A stretch of DNA of 64,000 nt from Helicostylum pulchrum (GCA_025677825.1 JAIXMO010000002.1:372001-436000), one strand, 5' to 3'. Positions 33,819-47,100 are shown, counted from the first letter of the stretch. The notes: generated by a model from the sequence alone, not told the origin. A program made the numbers and translations.

Positions 33819-35100
33819 CTTATTTGCTTTCGAAATATGCGTGTAGCAATGTAATATACTAATTAGATAGTGAGGCCCACTTTTGTTGCTTTATCTAATT
33901 TTCTTAATGTTCAATACCCTTCGCTTTTGGCAAAACCCTTCTTATGCCGCAGAAGCATTGTCGATTGTTTGTAAAGAGCTATCGCTAAGCAAAGTAACAG
34001 GCTTGTGCCCAAGATTGACATGAATATTGTAATAAAAGGGCATAGAAAATATGAAAAAGGAAAGCGATTTTTTTTTTAAAAAAAAATGATAGAATGAACA
34101 CATGAAGGTCGATGAATTAGGGTCTATTCTCATAGGCACGATCTATTTAATCAATTTTTATATACACGTCTACACTTTTTAACTTTAGCAATTATTTTTT
34201 TCAAAAATCAGATGGTAAATGTAAATTTTCCACACCGTGTCATACCTGGTATGGAGACTGTGTAACAGCTGAAAAACCATAGAAATATGGTGCTAAAATT
34301 AGAAATCTTTATTTTGTATCCAAGTACTATTCTTCTTAAACGTGCTGTCACGGCTCGAGGAAGTATAATTATAGATTTCCCGTTTTACGAAATAATAAAG
34401 AGAAATACATCAAGTGATCGTCAGTTGTATTCAAATAGTTTCAATGCAACAAGCTGTAACACCCGCAATCATTTGTCTATTTTCTTTTTTTTTTCAGCCC
34501 AGCTTGATATGGTCAATTAATAAAAAACAATTAATTTAGATACGTGTTAATTCGAATACCATGTTGAATCGAAAGTGACTATACGCTCTTTTATTGGCAA
34601 GTAGTAGATACTTTATTAAATGTATATTTTTTTTTCAGTGTCAGCAATGAAATAAAGATATAGCTTTTATTATAAGCACTTTAATAGATCGTTTTTCCCC
34701 CATACTTACAAGATTACAAAATTTGTATCAAGTCCGCATGCAAGATGAGAAACTAGGCCTATAAAAACTAAAAAGATGGATTCAAAGTAATAAAAAGGTG
34801 CATAATTTATTTTAGCACTTTTTTGTAAGGTTGGCAAAAAAACTTTTTGTGATTCACATTACTGTATTAGGTATTTAGTCTATTTTTTTTTTTTAATGTC
34901 ATACAAAAATCCATTGTCTCACAAATTATAATTTTTTTTCGTTTAAGCTTTTAATGTAAATTATAATAAGTAAAATTATCCCATTAGTCCTCCGCTCAAT
35001 CACGATATTAGTCGAATCCATCTTTCTATATACTCTTATTCTTCTTTTACTATTTTATATATATACTTTTTTTTTCCCCTTCTATATTTCTCGAAAAATT
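33819..35100. other. Intergenic region upstream of the RhoGAP gene
   Basis: Contains a T-run/A-run palindrome at about 34068-34086 inside a minus-strand ORF (33942-34139) that I could not turn into a gene. The 100 bp before 35101 are pyrimidine-rich, as expected of a core promoter. Nothing else seen. Confidence 0.4.
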
Positions 35101-38100
35101 ATGACTACCGAAGAAATTACTGTGCCCAACTGTCAGGGCTGTTCAAATTCAATTGAAGAAGGCGCTGTTGTTGCCTTTGGAGATTCTTTATTTCATGTTA
35201 AATGGTAAAAAAAAAAGTCATCAAGTTTGTTTGCCATTAACATTTTTTTTTGTAGTTTTATTTGTGCAAAGTGTGAAGAGTGTGTAGATAGTAAAACCAA
35301 TTTATTATTATTGGATGATGGTAGACCAGTATGTGATAATTGTTCATATAACTGTACTGCTTGTCAAAAAGTTATCAAGGATGAAGCTATTATGACAGGT
35401 AAATAAGAACCATACCACTGTTTTTTAAAAAAGAGTTTAACATTTAACCTTAAAATTTAGGTGAAAAGGCATATCATTCTAGTTGTTTCAAGTGTATCGC
35501 TTGTAAAAAATCAATTGAAGATTTAATTTTTACCCAGACTGCCAAGGTTTGTATTTTTTTTTTTTTTTTTGAAAAAATATAAATAAATAATACATATCTA
35601 ACTTCGTCTGTGTAGGGTATTTATTGTACAAAATGTTATGATATACGTAAAGCAGAAAAAATTCGTAGAAAAAACAAGGTAAACATTTTTTTTTAGTGAT
35701 ATAATTTTATATCAACCGCATATTCAATTGACTCTTTTTTTTTGTATAGCTTGTAGCAGCTTCCGAGGCAAACAATACTTCACCACCAAAGTCTCAAGTC
35801 CGAAAAGAAACTCCTCATAATCCAGCTCGGTTACCAACACCAGAACCTTCTTCATCAACCAGTACATCCTTTTTATCTGACCTTTCACCGTTTACACTTT
35901 CCTTTTTCGACAACGAGTCCAGTGATTTAGCCAACCTTTCCAGTTCATTGGGCGCTAATTTATCATTTGATAAAGACAGTTCCAAATCCATCAATTCCAC
36001 ACAATCTCGTATCAATCGAGCTTCCGAAATTTTAAAATCTTCTTTACGAAGCTCTTCTTTAAAACCCTCTGAATTTAAAGAACACGAGTTAAATACAACA
36101 GATATAAATAAACTTAAGCAAGAACTTTCAGAATCTCGGTCCCGACTTCAAGATGTAGAGACAAATTATAAATCGTTACAGCACGCTAGTGAACAAGCGT
36201 TGAATGAATTTACCAAGGTAAAAGAAGATTTTACAAAGGAGTCTCAAACACAGCAACAATTGGAACTAGTCATCGCTTCCTTGTTGAAAAAGAACGGTGG
36301 TATTTTATCCCGAAAAGAAATTGAAAGGGTAGCTCAACTTCGTGTTGGACTTGAGCGTACCTGTAAAGACATGATTAATTATCGTGATAAAATTGGTGTT
36401 ACACTTGATGAAAATGCTACAAAGCAAGAGATTAGGTAAACAAAAAGAAAAAAAAAGCACATGTGCTATATATAATATATATTTACATCTCTCTCTTTTT
36501 TTTTTTAGTGCTTTTTATACCACCTACCAAAAGGGTCTTCAAACTCAAGTCAAATCACTTATATCCGAAAGAGACTTATTACAACACGAAACCAAGACAT
36601 TAAGAAAGACACGAGAAGAAATCATTCGAGAAATGGTTTTATTAAACGTTAAAAATACCGAACTAGCCAACCTCAACAATGATCTTTCCAAAAGAGCATT
36701 AGAACAGGAAGACACCGTCGTTTTAAATGTACCACAACGCTTTACACCACCCCCACTTTCACCTTCCATATCCACCGAATCCAGCTTATCGCTTGTTTCC
36801 AGAACCCGTAAACCGTCTGATGCCAGTTCAATTATGTGCAATGTATCCTCCCGAAACAGCTTTATTAAAGACCAAACGCCCAAAATATTCAGTATTAAAA
36901 AGAAGACCAGTACCATGTTTAATAAATTGGCAGGCGCAGGCGCTACCAGTACCCCAAAGACAATCAAACCTGAACCTTCACTTTCCTCCTCTTCATCATC
37001 TATTTACGGCTCTAGCAAATCTAGTATCTACAGCAATAACAATTTTAACAGTAGTTTACAAAGTTTGCATCAAGAGAGTAGAAGTATTTCTAAAAACAAG
37101 GGATTTATGGATTCTACCGCTTCTTTACAAATTATGCCTTCGCATCACGGAGGTACCAGTAGCCACTCTTTCCAGCCCATGTCGTTTTTAAGGCCAGTCA
37201 AGTGTGGCGCTTGCGGTGATAAAATCTGGGGCCGATCAGAATATCGATGTGATTGTTGCGGGTTCTCTTCTCATTCACGTTGTTTGAGTAAAGTACCTCA
37301 AAATTGTTTATCAGCTAATGCGAGTAGTAACTTGGACTTGACAAGTGAGTACTATCACAGCACGACCAACTTGTCCATGTTTGGCAACCACGAGAAGTCA
37401 TCATCATCTGCACCAGCCAAGAAATCCATCTCGGAAAGCAGCATGTTTGGTTTTGATTTATCTGAACGCTGTCAAATGGAAAACAGAACAGTGCCAACGA
37501 TCGTCGATGCTTGTATTAAAGCAGTCGAATCAAGAGGGTTAGAGTACGAAGGTATTTACAGAAAATCCGGTGGAGCGGCACAAATGCGCGCTATTCAACT
37601 TGCTTTTGATCAAGGAGAAAAAATCAATTTATGCGATGAAGAAGAATACAATGATTTCTGTGCCATTACAAGTGTATTGAAACAGTATTTCAGAGAACTC
37701 CCTAACCCACTTTTAACTTTTGAACATTATGATAGTTTTATCGCTATTTCTTGTAAGTATTTATATTAAGTTTATTTATAGTTTTTTATATTAAAACGTT
37801 TTTATTTATTTATAGCCATGAATCCGGATGAAAAGAAGATTACTGCGTTTGCTGATACACTTGGTAAACTTCCAAAAGCACATTTAGATACCATTATTCT
37901 TTTATTCCAACATCTTGATCGTGTGTTTAAGCGAAGTGATGAGAATAGAATGACCGTCAAGAACTTATCGATGGTGTTTGCACCTACTTTAATGCGTCAT
38001 AGCGATCCTTCAAGAGATTTCCTTGATATCAGTTATAAAAATGCTACCATTGAATACATTCTTTTACATTCAATCGAATTGTTCTCTTTAGTGAACATAA

Positions 38101-38108
38101 ATACATAA
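35101..38108 (+). CDS. LIM-C1-RhoGAP protein (Rga-type Rho GTPase activator)
   Basis: Seven exons: 35101-35204, 35256-35398, 35461-35546, 35616-35678, 35750-36435, 36509-37752 and 37816-38108; 872 aa. Order: two LIM zinc fingers (C-x2-C sets in CQGCSNSI, CAKCEECVD, CDNCSYNCTACQK, HSSCFKCIACKK and YCTKC; residues about 11-130), a Ser-rich linker, a coiled coil (about 220-350), a C1-type zinc domain (CGACGDKIWGRSEYRCDCCG then HSRCL), and a C-terminal RhoGAP domain with the arginine finger in GIYRKSGG and the NLSMVFAPTLM helix. It should switch off Rho/Cdc42 GTPases at growth sites in the cell cortex. Fungal Rga proteins usually have LIM plus RhoGAP; the C1 insert adds possible lipid binding. 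Confidence 0.92.
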
Positions 38109-38302
38109 ACCTTCCTTTCCTTATTCTAACACACCTTATATAACCATACCTCCAAAAAACCTCTCTCTCTCCATATTTTGTACTTTTTTTTTGTTTTGAT
38201 AACCCTTCTCCTTTCCTTCTTTTACCCCTCTTTTTTTCTCTTGTAATTGTGTATATTTTATTTAATAGAATTAAATTATCTTTTTTTAGTTTTATTTCTA
38301 AT

Positions 38303-39704
38303 TTACATATCAGCAAAGAAAGCAGTACTTCTAATGTCCTTTTTCTTTTCAGCCTTTGTACTCTTCTTTTGAGTCTTCTTTCTCTTTTTATTTTTACTAT
38401 CGTCGTCTGAATCAGTTCCCCAACCATCATCTTCATTATCTTTTTCTTCCTTTTCTTCCTTTTCCTCTACAGGTTCCTTCACTTCCTCTTCATGAGCCTT
38501 TTCCTCGACTTCCTCTTCATCCACAGCCTCACTTTCTTCTGCAAACAGATGAGCGACATCCCAGAACTGTAATTTATCATCATGACCACTCGACACCAAG
38601 TATTTTTTATCATGACTAAGACGCAAGTTTTCGATTGGCATATCTTCACCGTGATCACCTAAAGCACCTTGGAACTCATTTGGTAATACAGTTACCAAAC
38701 GAATAATACCATCACTACTACCAGTGGCCAAAGTATCTTCATCTAATTTACAAAGTGCTTCGATGGAATTGGGATGTCCCATGATACGATCGTTATAATC
38801 TCCCCAATCGCCCCAAGACCATAAACTTAATACACCGTCTTGTGTACCTACTACAGCCTTCTTACCGTTCTTGACAAGTTCAATTGATAATAATTCATCT
38901 TCGATTTGATCTGACATGGCGACTACGTTGGGTTTACGGATATCCCATGTTGAAAGGTATCCATCACCACCAACTGCAAGTAAGGTTTTGTGTTGTGCAC
39001 TGTATGTCATATCGGCAATATAATCTTCGTGTTCGCTATATGTCATGACAGCTTTTTCTTTACGACTATCCCAAATCTATTTATACCGTGTTAACCTTTT
39101 GGTTTATCTATCAAAAAATTTGTATCTATTTTACCTTGATGACACCTTGATCATCGCCTGTAGCTAACATACGTTCATCAATCACTAAAAGTGAATTAAT
39201 AGGAGAACTAACACATAAAATGTAAGTTACATTGTTGTATCGTATTTACGACATATTTCAATTCTTACTCATGAGTGGTTTCTCTAACACGAATAACGCT
39301 TCCAGTCTCTGTATCTAAAAGTTGAATTGATCTATCACGAGAAATAGAATAGAGGTCTATGAAAAAAAATCTGTCAATTTTTTTTTTCTTTTTTCAAAAA
39401 GGTTTAAATAATACTTTACTTGAACCGTCAGGAGTAAAAGAAACACCTCTACAGGATTTTTTAAATGCTTTTGCAGTCCATAAATGTTCATGTTCTTGTA
39501 AACCATATCGATAACTATTTTTTTTTTTCTCTCTCTTAGTTTTTAGGTTTTCTTTTTGAAAAAAAAAAGAAGGCGTCTACCTTACCAATGAACACGACCG
39601 TTAATCATACCAGTAGCAACAATGTTACTACTGGGATGAAGATCAAGATGAAAGATATCGTTATCGAATTCTAAAGGAGCGGGTTTGTTTTCACCGGGAT
39701 TCAT
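38303..39704 (-). CDS. JIP5: WD-repeat protein Jip5 (WDR55 homologue)
   Basis: Five exons: 39704-39586, 39514-39420, 39356-39269, 39207-39135 and 39076-38303; 382 aa. WD40 blades are visible from the N-terminus (FHLDLHPSSNIVATGMINGR) through DDQGVIKIWDSR, GGDGYLSTWDIR, GTQDGVLSLWSW, GSSDGIIRLVTVLPNEFQG and SSGHDDKLQFWDVAHLF. The tail is an acidic Glu/Lys-rich segment ending in a basic patch (KNKKRKKTQKK) that looks like a nuclear/nucleolar signal. Family role: rRNA processing and 60S subunit maturation in the nucleolus. Introns of 58-71 nt. It converges on the RhoGAP gene with 194 bp between stops. Confidence 0.88.
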
Positions 39705-40384
39705 TTTGCTTTGTATATGTGTATGTAAAAGAAGAAGAAAAAAAAAAGTAGGTTTTTTTTTGCATTACAATTCTGGTACCTGAAAGAAAACTAGTCACCG
39801 TGGCTTATTTAGTTTAGCACTCTTTTTTTATGATCGCATGAAATAAGGAGGGGAGAAATTTATGCATATAAACAGTAAGATTGAATCTTCTTGGAGGGGA
39901 GTTTTTTTTTGGGTGTGTTTAGGTACATAGCGAACACGTACAAAAAAAAAAAAGGATTATAGAGCATTTTTTTGTGGTTACTCTCAAAAAGCACCCTTTA
40001 TTCCTGCACATATACTTCAACTATGCATGTCTATAGTGCCAGTAAATACTTTGGAACAAGTTTTAAAATGACAAAAACACGCGAGCGTATAATCCTTTTT
40101 GCATACACATTAGGTATTTAAAATTCACAATGTAATTTAACTTGCCCTTTAGAGATAATGAAAATTCAAAAAAAGGAGATCACTTTTTTGAATCAGAAGG
40201 TTCATTTTTCAATTATATTTATGTGCGTCTCTATACATGAAAAAACAAAAAACAAAGTAGTTTTTATACTAAAGCCAAGACAATATTTGATTGTATAAAA
40301 TGTATTAGATGTTGACAATAAAAGTATACATACATACATACATCCTCTCTTTTTTTTTATACGTAAAAAAAAGCAAGAAAGACA
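39705..40384. other. Divergent intergenic region between JIP5 and the coiled-coil gene
   Basis: AT-rich, 680 bp between two start codons. It has poly(A) tracts near JIP5 and a short TACA/CATA repeat (about 40329-40342) near the right-hand gene. Promoters for both genes are expected here; no specific site is recognised. Confidence 0.4.
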
Positions 40385-41938
40385 ATGGGACAAGAGGCTC
40401 TTCGGTCCGCAGTTAGTTTTAACTCAGCGGCGGTGTTTTTATTGCTGTTAAAAAGACGATATGATCCTTTAATTACCTTTTACCATCATAACCATCCAAA
40501 GAACAAGATGTCGCAAAAAGAAGATGTAGATAGTATTAGCGATAATAGTACAACTGTAGATACTACATCCAAAAACTTTCATTCCTCAGTTGAAGAACGT
40601 AAAAACTCTGTTCATTCGTTTCGTGTAGTCGACTCACAAAAGGAAACAGATTCAGATAAGGATTTAATTATTCATTCTTTACATGAATCGCTTCATATAC
40701 ATAAAGAAATACTGGAACGTATTCAAACTGAAAAGGAAGAATATAAACAACATATTGAACAAGAAAGAGAAGATGAACAAAATTCAATTTCTAGTTGGAA
40801 AGAAGCTTCAAAGCGTGTTTTAACCGAACAACAAGCAAAGTGTAAAGAGCTGGAAAATAATATTGAAAAGTTGAGACGAGAATTAGAGTTGAAAAAGGAA
40901 GAATATTCAAAGTTGGAAGTTAATTTTTATTCTTATGTTAAAACTATTCGAGTTACTGATGATGATTTATCTACAATTCAACCAGAGATATCTCATTTAT
41001 TAAGTCAGTTAAATAATACTTGTATGGGATTAAAGTCAAAGATGGATCGTCAAGGTGGTACTCAATTCGTATTTGATCATTGGAAGGATAAAGCTGATTT
41101 AGTCAAAAAGTACATGTTGCCAGCCGGCGAAGACTTGTTAGATTCATCTTATATCACATTATTTGTTGAAAAGTATCTTATAAACACATTATTAACAAGA
41201 GTCATTGATATACCTATCCATCTTGGTGTCTCCATCAACGATTCATACAAAGAAATTGATGACTGGATGTCTACCAGAAATAAAGAATGGTCAAACCGTC
41301 TAAGACAACAAGTTTGCTCACTCGTTGTTCAACAACCTGGCGATGAAGAAGCTCGGATTCAACTCGCAAAAGATCAATTACTTGCTGAAATCGTTTCTGT
41401 ATTAGAATCTGTATATCCACCTTTGAAGCATGATCCAAAAAAGATTGAAAACTTGATTCAAAGAACCCTGAAATTAAATTTAGCTGTAAAAGGACAAGAA
41501 ATTAAAATTGAACGTTTGTCAGTAGACGAAGGTAAAAGCTTATTTGATCCAACAACAATGAAGGCTACTGCAAAGGGTAAACCAAATGGCATTGTATTTT
41601 TATCAATTACACCTACTTTTGTTGCTAGAGATGAATTGGATAATGAACATGGTTTCACTGTACCTGGAAAAGTATTCTGTGTTGAAACTGATGATGAAAA
41701 TGTAATTAAAAGTAGCGATAATGATGACACAGTTAAAAGTGACGAATCAAACCAAATCAATGATAATGATGAATCGGTTAAAAATAGTGATAAAGATGAA
41801 TCAGCTAAAAGTAGCGATAAAGATGAATCAGTTAAAAGTAGCGATAAAGATGATATAGCTGAAAGCTACGATAACAATGAAGACAAGGATAGTGTTGACA
41901 TAATTAAAAAAGATGCTGATAATGCTAATGTACTTTAA
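40385..41938 (+). CDS. Coiled-coil protein of unknown function with acidic repeat tail
   Basis: A single-exon ORF of 517 aa. The more natural start is the ATG at 40508 (MSQKEDVDS..), because the upstream 41 codons look like translated leader. Residues about 75-180 form a long coiled coil (IHKEILERIQTEKEEYKQHI). A conserved-looking folded domain follows (DLLDSSYITLFVEKYLINTL, LGVSINDSYKEIDDWMSTRN, LNLAVKGQEIKIERLSVDEG, VFLSITPTFVARDELDNEHG). The C-terminus is an acidic repeat of about nine residues (SSDKDESVK-type) from a 27-bp unit at 41700-41880. I do not recognise the family; it appears fungal-specific. Confidence 0.75.
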   Translation: MGQEALRSAVSFNSAAVFLLLLKRRYDPLITFYHHNHPKNKMSQKEDVDSISDNSTTVDTTSKNFHSSVEERKNSVHSFRVVDSQKETDSDKDLIIHSLHESLHIHKEILERIQTEKEEYKQHIEQEREDEQNSISSWKEASKRVLTEQQAKCKELENNIEKLRRELELKKEEYSKLEVNFYSYVKTIRVTDDDLSTIQPEISHLLSQLNNTCMGLKSKMDRQGGTQFVFDHWKDKADLVKKYMLPAGEDLLDSSYITLFVEKYLINTLLTRVIDIPIHLGVSINDSYKEIDDWMSTRNKEWSNRLRQQVCSLVVQQPGDEEARIQLAKDQLLAEIVSVLESVYPPLKHDPKKIENLIQRTLKLNLAVKGQEIKIERLSVDEGKSLFDPTTMKATAKGKPNGIVFLSITPTFVARDELDNEHGFTVPGKVFCVETDDENVIKSSDNDDTVKSDESNQINDNDESVKNSDKDESAKSSDKDESVKSSDKDDIAESYDNNEDKDSVDIIKKDADNANVL

Positions 41939-42005
41939 ATAAACTTATTTTGTTTTGTCTTAAAATATTATTTATTTACATGTATGTAATCTGCACTTCT
42001 TGATA

Positions 42006-43867
42006 CAGTAACGGTTCTATTTAGAGGTGACCTGATTTAAGGGTAGGATCGATATAAGGGTGGATTCCTCTATCACCACTATTCGATTTAAGGGTGGAAT
42101 CTAACTTCACAAAACTACTAAATATATAAAATAAATTTAAACGTGATAATAAAAAAAAAGTCTCACTTAACTTATATAATAGCGTCCAGTCTTCAAAAGT
42201 GTACAATCAAATCGATATTACTAAAAAAAGGGATAATAATCAAACTGATAGAGAGAGAATAATAAAATAAACCTTACGAAGTAATTAAATTATAAAGACA
42301 CAGTCAATTTATACTTGAATGGAGCGTGTATCAGCCGTGAATCTTTAGAAATTTAACTAGGAAAAGTAATTAAATACAGACTGTTGCAAAGTGATGAAAG
42401 ATTGGAAAGGAATGCAGTGTAAGCCAACTAAAGTGAACTAAAAGATACCTTTTAGTCCTATGTATCATAGCTAAGTAGTTTTTAAATGTATTGCTATGAG
42501 GTATTCCAAATAAACATCTTTGTACTATTTTAATTGACATCAATAAAAATTTAATAAAATTTAACATAATTTTAATGTTTGAGCTCTTGCAGAAAAAAAT
42601 ACACAGAATATTTTTTTGTACAATAACTTGGGTAGGTTCAAGAACTATTTAAATTATTATAATCCATTATTGCCTGTCCATTATCTTCTTAAAAACGCGT
42701 CTTTTTAAGTAAAGGTTTAAAGGTAACTTCTAAAAAAAGTCACTTTTACAGTGATCGAAATAAGATGTTTTATTTGTATGATTAAACATCAGGAAATGGT
42801 TCTTTTTTCCAAATTACTTAGTAAAAGTTACTCCTTCGGAAGTTGTCTTTAATATCAAATATAAAAAATTGCATGTTGTTTTATATTTTTCTCGATTTTT
42901 TATTTTTTTCTTCAGTCGATCACTTTTGATCATTTTTGGCCATTTTGGGGGGTAAACCCCTATTGTGTTTTTGTGGTTATTTTGAAATTACTTCAGATTC
43001 AATTTGCCTTTAATTGTAAAAAAAAACAATGATAACAAAGGGCTCTTTTAGGCGCATTTAATCCATCTAAACTCATCTTTTTATTAAAAGCATTAACCGA
43101 GTAATCACTGTTTTAGACGTTTTTTTTTTTTTTGCTAAAATTTGAGTTAAGCGGTCCTTAAAATAGCAATTTCTTTAAAGCGCGTTTTATCGTTCAATTG
43201 TAGATATAGCACTTTTATTTATGAACATCTAATATACAGTTTTTAAATATCTGCATTCGGTGCTATAACCAAACATGGTAATAAAAAACTATATTTTATG
43301 TAATCGCGAAGCTCTGAAAATGGTTACACGATGTTACACTAAAAAAGTGTGTTTTTTTCCCAAAAAAAAAAACGTCTAAAACAGCGATTACTCTTTCAAA
43401 TTTTGCACTAAAAGTATGATTTAAAATGGATTAGAAGTGTCTAAACGATCTCTATACTATCCATGTTTTTTCATAAAGATATGCAAGTTGGATCAAGAGT
43501 AATGATAAAATAACCGCAAAAACACAAAAGGGGTTGACCCCCAAAACTGAAAATCGAAAAAAAAAAACAAAAAAGCTCGTTTTTAATTTTTTTATCAAAG
43601 ATATAGTTAAAACAACTATGCTGTATTAAAAAACTTGGGACCAAAAAGCGTTTCCTGTTTCTTTAAAAAATAAAAACCAATATTTATTATAACTGCTAAT
43701 TTTAGCAGTGATTTCTTATGTGAGCGATTTTTAGAAGTCCAGTATCTCAGTGAGCTTTTATCTCTTTAGAAGTAGTAATTATTCACTGCACGATAATATG
43801 GGTAATGTTCGATATAAGGTTGGCTTTTCTTCCGCATTTTGGCCACCCTTAAATAGAGTCGCTAATG
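42006..43867. mobile_element. Complete TA-flanked foldback element (copy B of the CAGTARCGG family)
   Basis: The left end CAGTAACGGTTCTATTTAGA pairs with the right end (reverse complement CATTAGCGACTCTATTTAAG), giving a TIR of about 27 bp with several mismatches, and each end is bordered by TA (42004-42005 and 43868-43869). The first roughly 280 bp match copy A at 21862. Inside is a second, larger inverted repeat: about 42941-43133 pairs with 43361-43560 (shared motifs GTTTTTGYGGTTATTTT and ACTGTTTTAGACG / CGTCTAAAACAG), enclosing a loop of about 230 nt. No transposase ORF remains. It behaves like a large MITE. Confidence 0.8.
42941..43560. repeat. Internal hairpin of copy B
   Basis: Arms 42941-43133 and 43361-43560 are imperfect inverted copies, with a loop at 43134-43360. 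Both arms include a poly(A)/poly(T) block. Transcription from either side would give an RNA able to fold into a long duplex; that consequence is inference. Confidence 0.75.
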
Positions 43868-44149
43868 TAGTTGAATAGTAAGTTTATTGATAAACAAGCG
43901 TATTTCTTGAATCTAGGATATATTAATCAAAAGCTATAGCCAGTTTGTTTATACCAATTAAATGACTTTCTACTCCAAAAAAAAAAAAATGATGTTACAT
44001 ATAAACTTCAAATCGCATGAGAGCTCTCTTATGATTTATGATAAAATAGCGTTTTACAGCATCTCCAAATGGATTTAACATCCGCAATAAGAAGTTGTTA
44101 AAAAAAAGTTGAATTTTTTTTTGTTTCCCCTTCTTCATTCAACATTAAC

Positions 44150-47100
44150 ATGGGAAAGAAAGTGACTTACGGTATCGAGTATGCAAAGAAGCCAAACATT
44201 GCCAAAATAGTAAAAGAGCATATAGCAAAGTACCAAACATTGCTATCCGAAAACCGTTCTACAAAAGCAGCCGAGACAGTTATTAACATTACGGAATGGG
44301 TGCTTGACGTAAGCGATGAAGTAGACGATCCTAAAGACGAAGAAATTCTACAATATTTAGCATATGTGATCAAGCACTCGAAAAATGCTGTTAAATTATT
44401 AGAACCTGAAGAACACTTTGGCCTTTTATCAAGGTAAGATAAAAAAAAATAACAAACTGTTCACAGTATTCTAATATTGCTTTAAAATAGAGCTCATAAC
44501 AATATGTGTCAGTGTTATTTAAAGTAAGTTGTTTTTTTTACTTGTTGTTATATTCCACACACGCTTAAAAGTAACACACACGTTATAGGCTGCATATATA
44601 TTCATCCGCTATACAACATGGACTTATCACTATCAACTTATTCAACCAACACCCTACATCGCAAACGAAATCGCATTTACAAAATGCATACAAGATAATT
44701 GGCGATATTTACTTTACCAAAAGTTTAAACAAACTTGAATCTCGGTACAGTGATTTTGAAAACGCACACAAGTACTATTTACTCGAGAAACAAGTGATTG
44801 ATACGATGGATCTAAGCGATATTGAAGAAGCGGAACCGGACGACTTGAAAAAACTAAAGCAATCATCCCATTTTAATTTGGGTGTAATGGAATCTAAAGT
44901 ACATGCCTTGTATACAGATGCCGAAAAGAATTTACAAGAGGCAGTTACCTTGGCTCACAAGTTGAATGATTCGGTTGCAGAAAGAACTGTGTGGTGGGAG
45001 CTGGCTAATTTATATAAACGTGCAGAGAAAGATAATAATGTAAAGTTTTGTCAGAGGGAAGAGTTTAATCTTGCTAAAAGGTGTGGATTTAAAGAGGATA
45101 TGTTTTATTGTTTTGAAGAGAAATGCAAGTTTTTATTGTATTTGGAAGAGTATGATGAGTACTTTCAGTTTTACGAACAAAATATCGGATCCATTAGTCC
45201 AACCTATATAAAACAATGTGTAAAGTGAAATTATATACTGGTAAGAGAGCGTTCAAAAAGACTCATGCTTTTTTTATAGAATGGTATACACAAAATGGCA
45301 GAAACCTTAAAATCAGCAAAAGAAGAACTGGCTCAATTGACTGACTCAGAATATGGAAATGGGCCCACCACATCCATTATTTTAGGCTATATTCAAATTT
45401 TAAACGATTACAAGTTATATCGCCTTGTTATAAAAAAAGTGGACGAATGTCTACCACTATTACTTGTCGCAAATGATTATTCTAGTCTTATACACGCCGA
45501 ATATTTAAAATATAAATCAATTGCTTTGTGGAAATTACGAGAATCGGTAATGAAAACCAATGAAGCAAAAAAAAAACTGTATATCCTAACTTTTTATATA
45601 TATGCCGTGCTGTAGAAAAAGGATGTTTATATAAAGGTTACAGATGAGCTTCTTACATTTATTGAGGCTAGTTTAACAACGAAAAGACTAGACCAATTAG
45701 CACTGACTATCGAAATACTTAAACTTCGTGTTGAAGTATTTAAATTTTACGATAAGAAAATACAACGAGATTCTTGTAAAAAACTACTAGTAGAAACTAT
45801 TGAAGAAGAACAAAAATTGGTATATATAAAAAAAAAAAGGGGGGGGGGAGGGGAAATAATGTGCTCATTATTTTTATTTAGAGAGAAAGTTTTTTGAAAG
45901 AGTCAAGTATGCAAATTAATAGTGGTATATCTGATCGTATTACACCGTTACCTTATGCGCTTATATCCAAAGTGAGTGAACTTATTAAAAAATGGACAAT
46001 ATATTATACTGACTAGAATAGACACTTATTGTAATGGTGCGTACATATATTCCTATTCAACTATCGATTCGATACGATATTATGCCTAGAAGCGTCAAAC
46101 AAGTTATAAATGATATCACCAAAAAATGTTGGCTTGATCATGGTGCAGAGGTAAAAACGAAATTGCATCATTTAGAATAGAAATTAGTGCTAAGTATTAA
46201 ATACAGCCCGTTATTACTCACTTGGTTGCTCTCGGCCGAAATATTTATCCTAAAGACGATATTGAAGACATAATGAAAAAAAATGTTTTGCATGTAGAAG
46301 CTTTTTCAAAAGGTAATATACGCTTCTTTTTTTTTAAGAGAGAGAGAGGCTTACACTAAATATATACATGTAGAAATCGTTCATAAAACACCTTTACAGT
46401 TATACCATAATGCGGCTTCGAGGCTTAGACTTGATCAATCAAACGCAATTAAATTAAGACTCTTTAAACAAAATTCTACTCACATGATACTTGACAATCT
46501 AAGTAAATATTTATTTATTTACAAAAAAAAACCAGATGATTGACGTGATTTACATAGATCTTACTTTTGATCAAAAAGATCTTATAAAGCCAGTATTACA
46601 ACATTCAACACTATTACAAGTTTTAGATCTATCATCTAACTGTTTAGGTAAAACGAGAGAGAGAGACAGGAAAAATTTCAATGTACTTTTTAACACTTTT
46701 TTATACGTAGATGATCAAGATTTAAAACTTCTATTAAATGTGACTTACAAAGGTCTAACCGAACTAAAATTGAGAAATAATTTATTAACGGTGGAATGTC
46801 TTTCGAGTATCTTGCCGTTTCCTCATCTCCGTGTTTTAGATTTATCATATAACGCATTGGGACCCGGGATCTTACTACGACTCCCGCATTTACTAGAAAA
46901 GTTACCGTCGCTAAGAGAAATCAAGTTATCCTCTACACACTTGGGAGACTTTATTAAACTAGACCCAGGTGTAAAAGAAGCCTATATAACCTACGCAATG
47001 ACATCAAACAACCGTTCCCGTCTCAAACTCGATCTTTCCAATAACCACTTTTATAAAGACATGCTTTGTAACTGGACTACGTTATGGATAAACCTGAGCC

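Noticed and set aside
33942..34139. Small minus-strand gene ending NLGHKPVTLLSDSS
   Set aside because: No consistent intron/exon model around its T/A palindrome and no recognised family.
37315..37497. Antisense ORF in the RhoGAP gene
   Set aside because: Shadow of the C1/RhoGAP exon.
46536..46557. ATG at 46536 as start of a separate LRR gene
   Set aside because: An AG at 46557 joins the LRR exon in phase to the upstream TONSL exons, so the ATG is intronic.
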